6,457 bases of DNA from positions 1 to 6,457 of the forward strand of contig DCZN01000087.1 of the NCBI GenBank assembly GCA_002331625.1, written 5' to 3'. Shown here in pieces: positions 6,098 to 6,457 of this stretch; position 1 is the first letter of the stretch; each line of letters starts with the position of its first letter. This stretch comes from Nitrospira sp. UBA2083. GTDB taxonomy: Bacteria > Nitrospirota > Nitrospiria > Nitrospirales > Nitrospiraceae. The notes beneath the pieces are model-generated. The model did no database searches. It was not told the origin of the DNA and worked only from the letters and a program-made list of their open reading frames with translations. Made by a program: the position numbers and the translations under genes.

Positions 6098-6457
6098 CTA
6101 TACCATCAGCATCCCGCCGTTGACATGCAAGACGTGCCCGGTAATATAGGCCGCTTCCTCGGACACCAGAAACCGCACCGCCGACGCAATATCCGCCGGT
6201 GTGCCCAACCGCCCCAACGGGATTTGTTTCAGTAACGTGTCCTTCACATCGGCCGGCAAGCCATGGGTCATGGCTGTGTCGATGAAGCCGGGCGCCACCG
6301 CATTGACGGTCACGTTGCGGCTGGCATACTCCCGCCCGACCGTTTTGGTAAACCCGATGACGGCTGCTTTTGAAGCCGAGTAATTCGCTTGTCCCGCGTT
6401 TCCGCTCACCCCAACAATCGAGGCAATGTTGACGATGCGACCATACCGCTGCTTGGT
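6098..6457 (-). CDS. fabG: 3-oxoacyl-ACP reductase FabG (5' part missing)
   Basis: FabG performs the NADPH-dependent reduction of 3-ketoacyl-ACP, the first reductive step of each elongation cycle. The window holds the C-terminal 119 residues of a family of about 247; the N-terminal Rossmann part with the TGxxxGIG motif lies beyond the right edge. The frame is open to base 6457, starting [13 protein letters not shown]. Catalytic short-chain dehydrogenase residues are present: Ser in NIASIVG, and 13 residues later Tyr in [11 protein letters not shown] with Lys four further on, the same spacing as in E. coli (S138, Y151, K155). [13 protein letters not shown] and the C-terminal [16 protein letters not shown] are typical FabG signatures. 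The Met at 6409 is internal and should not be taken as the start. Short-chain dehydrogenases are numerous, but the position directly before acpP and fabF makes FabG the clear call. Confidence 0.96.
   Translation of the reverse strand, partial: TKQRYGRIVNIASIVGVSGNAGQANYSASKAAVIGFTKTVGREYASRNVTVNAVAPGFIDTAMTHGLPADVKDTLLKQIPLGRLGTPADIASAVRFLVSEEAAYITGHVLHVNGGMLMV

Noticed and set aside
5756..6235. Plus-strand open frame of 159 residues spanning acpP and the fabG end
   Set aside because: It is antisense to two certain genes and crosses their intergenic region; it shows no domain features.

Overview
This window reads as ordinary chromosome from a Gram-negative-type bacterium with moderately high GC. 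The gene order and the protein sequences suggest a member of the Nitrospirota, probably Nitrospira. That placement is an inference from recognition, not from a database search. I see no rRNA, tRNA, CRISPR array, insertion sequence or phage gene.

Left part (1-2548): the 5' three quarters of folD (one-carbon/folate metabolism) lie on the minus strand and run off the left edge. A roughly 210-base divergent gap follows. It holds a perfect 8-bp inverted repeat and, one base after it, a good sigma70-type promoter (TTGACA, 18 bp, TACGAT) firing rightward. Behind this promoter is a two-gene unit joined by a 4-base GTGA stop/start overlap. The first gene encodes an exported NHL/SMP-30-like beta-propeller that starts with TTG. 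The second encodes an uncharacterised protein with an eight-cysteine zinc-ribbon-like N-terminus and a His-rich tail. This pair is the least understood part of the window.

Right part (2568-6457): everything is on the minus strand and is transcribed right to left. The order is fabG (partial), acpP, fabF, rnc, a secreted cyclophilin-type peptidyl-prolyl isomerase, and a PilZ-domain protein. The fabG-acpP-fabF-rnc order is the classical bacterial fatty-acid synthesis/RNase III cluster. FabG and FabF act on acyl chains carried by AcpP, and the acpP-fabF gap is only 2 bases. The isomerase and the PilZ gene sit downstream and may be read through from the cluster or have weak promoters of their own. 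The PilZ gene converges on the zinc-ribbon gene with only 19 bases between the stop codons.

Most of the window is housekeeping. The items worth a second look are the propeller/zinc-ribbon pair, the operator-like dyad in front of it, the TTG start of the propeller, and the ambiguous PilZ start with a UUCG-capped hairpin between its two candidate start codons. I do not see convincing evidence of a new defence, mobile or RNA system.
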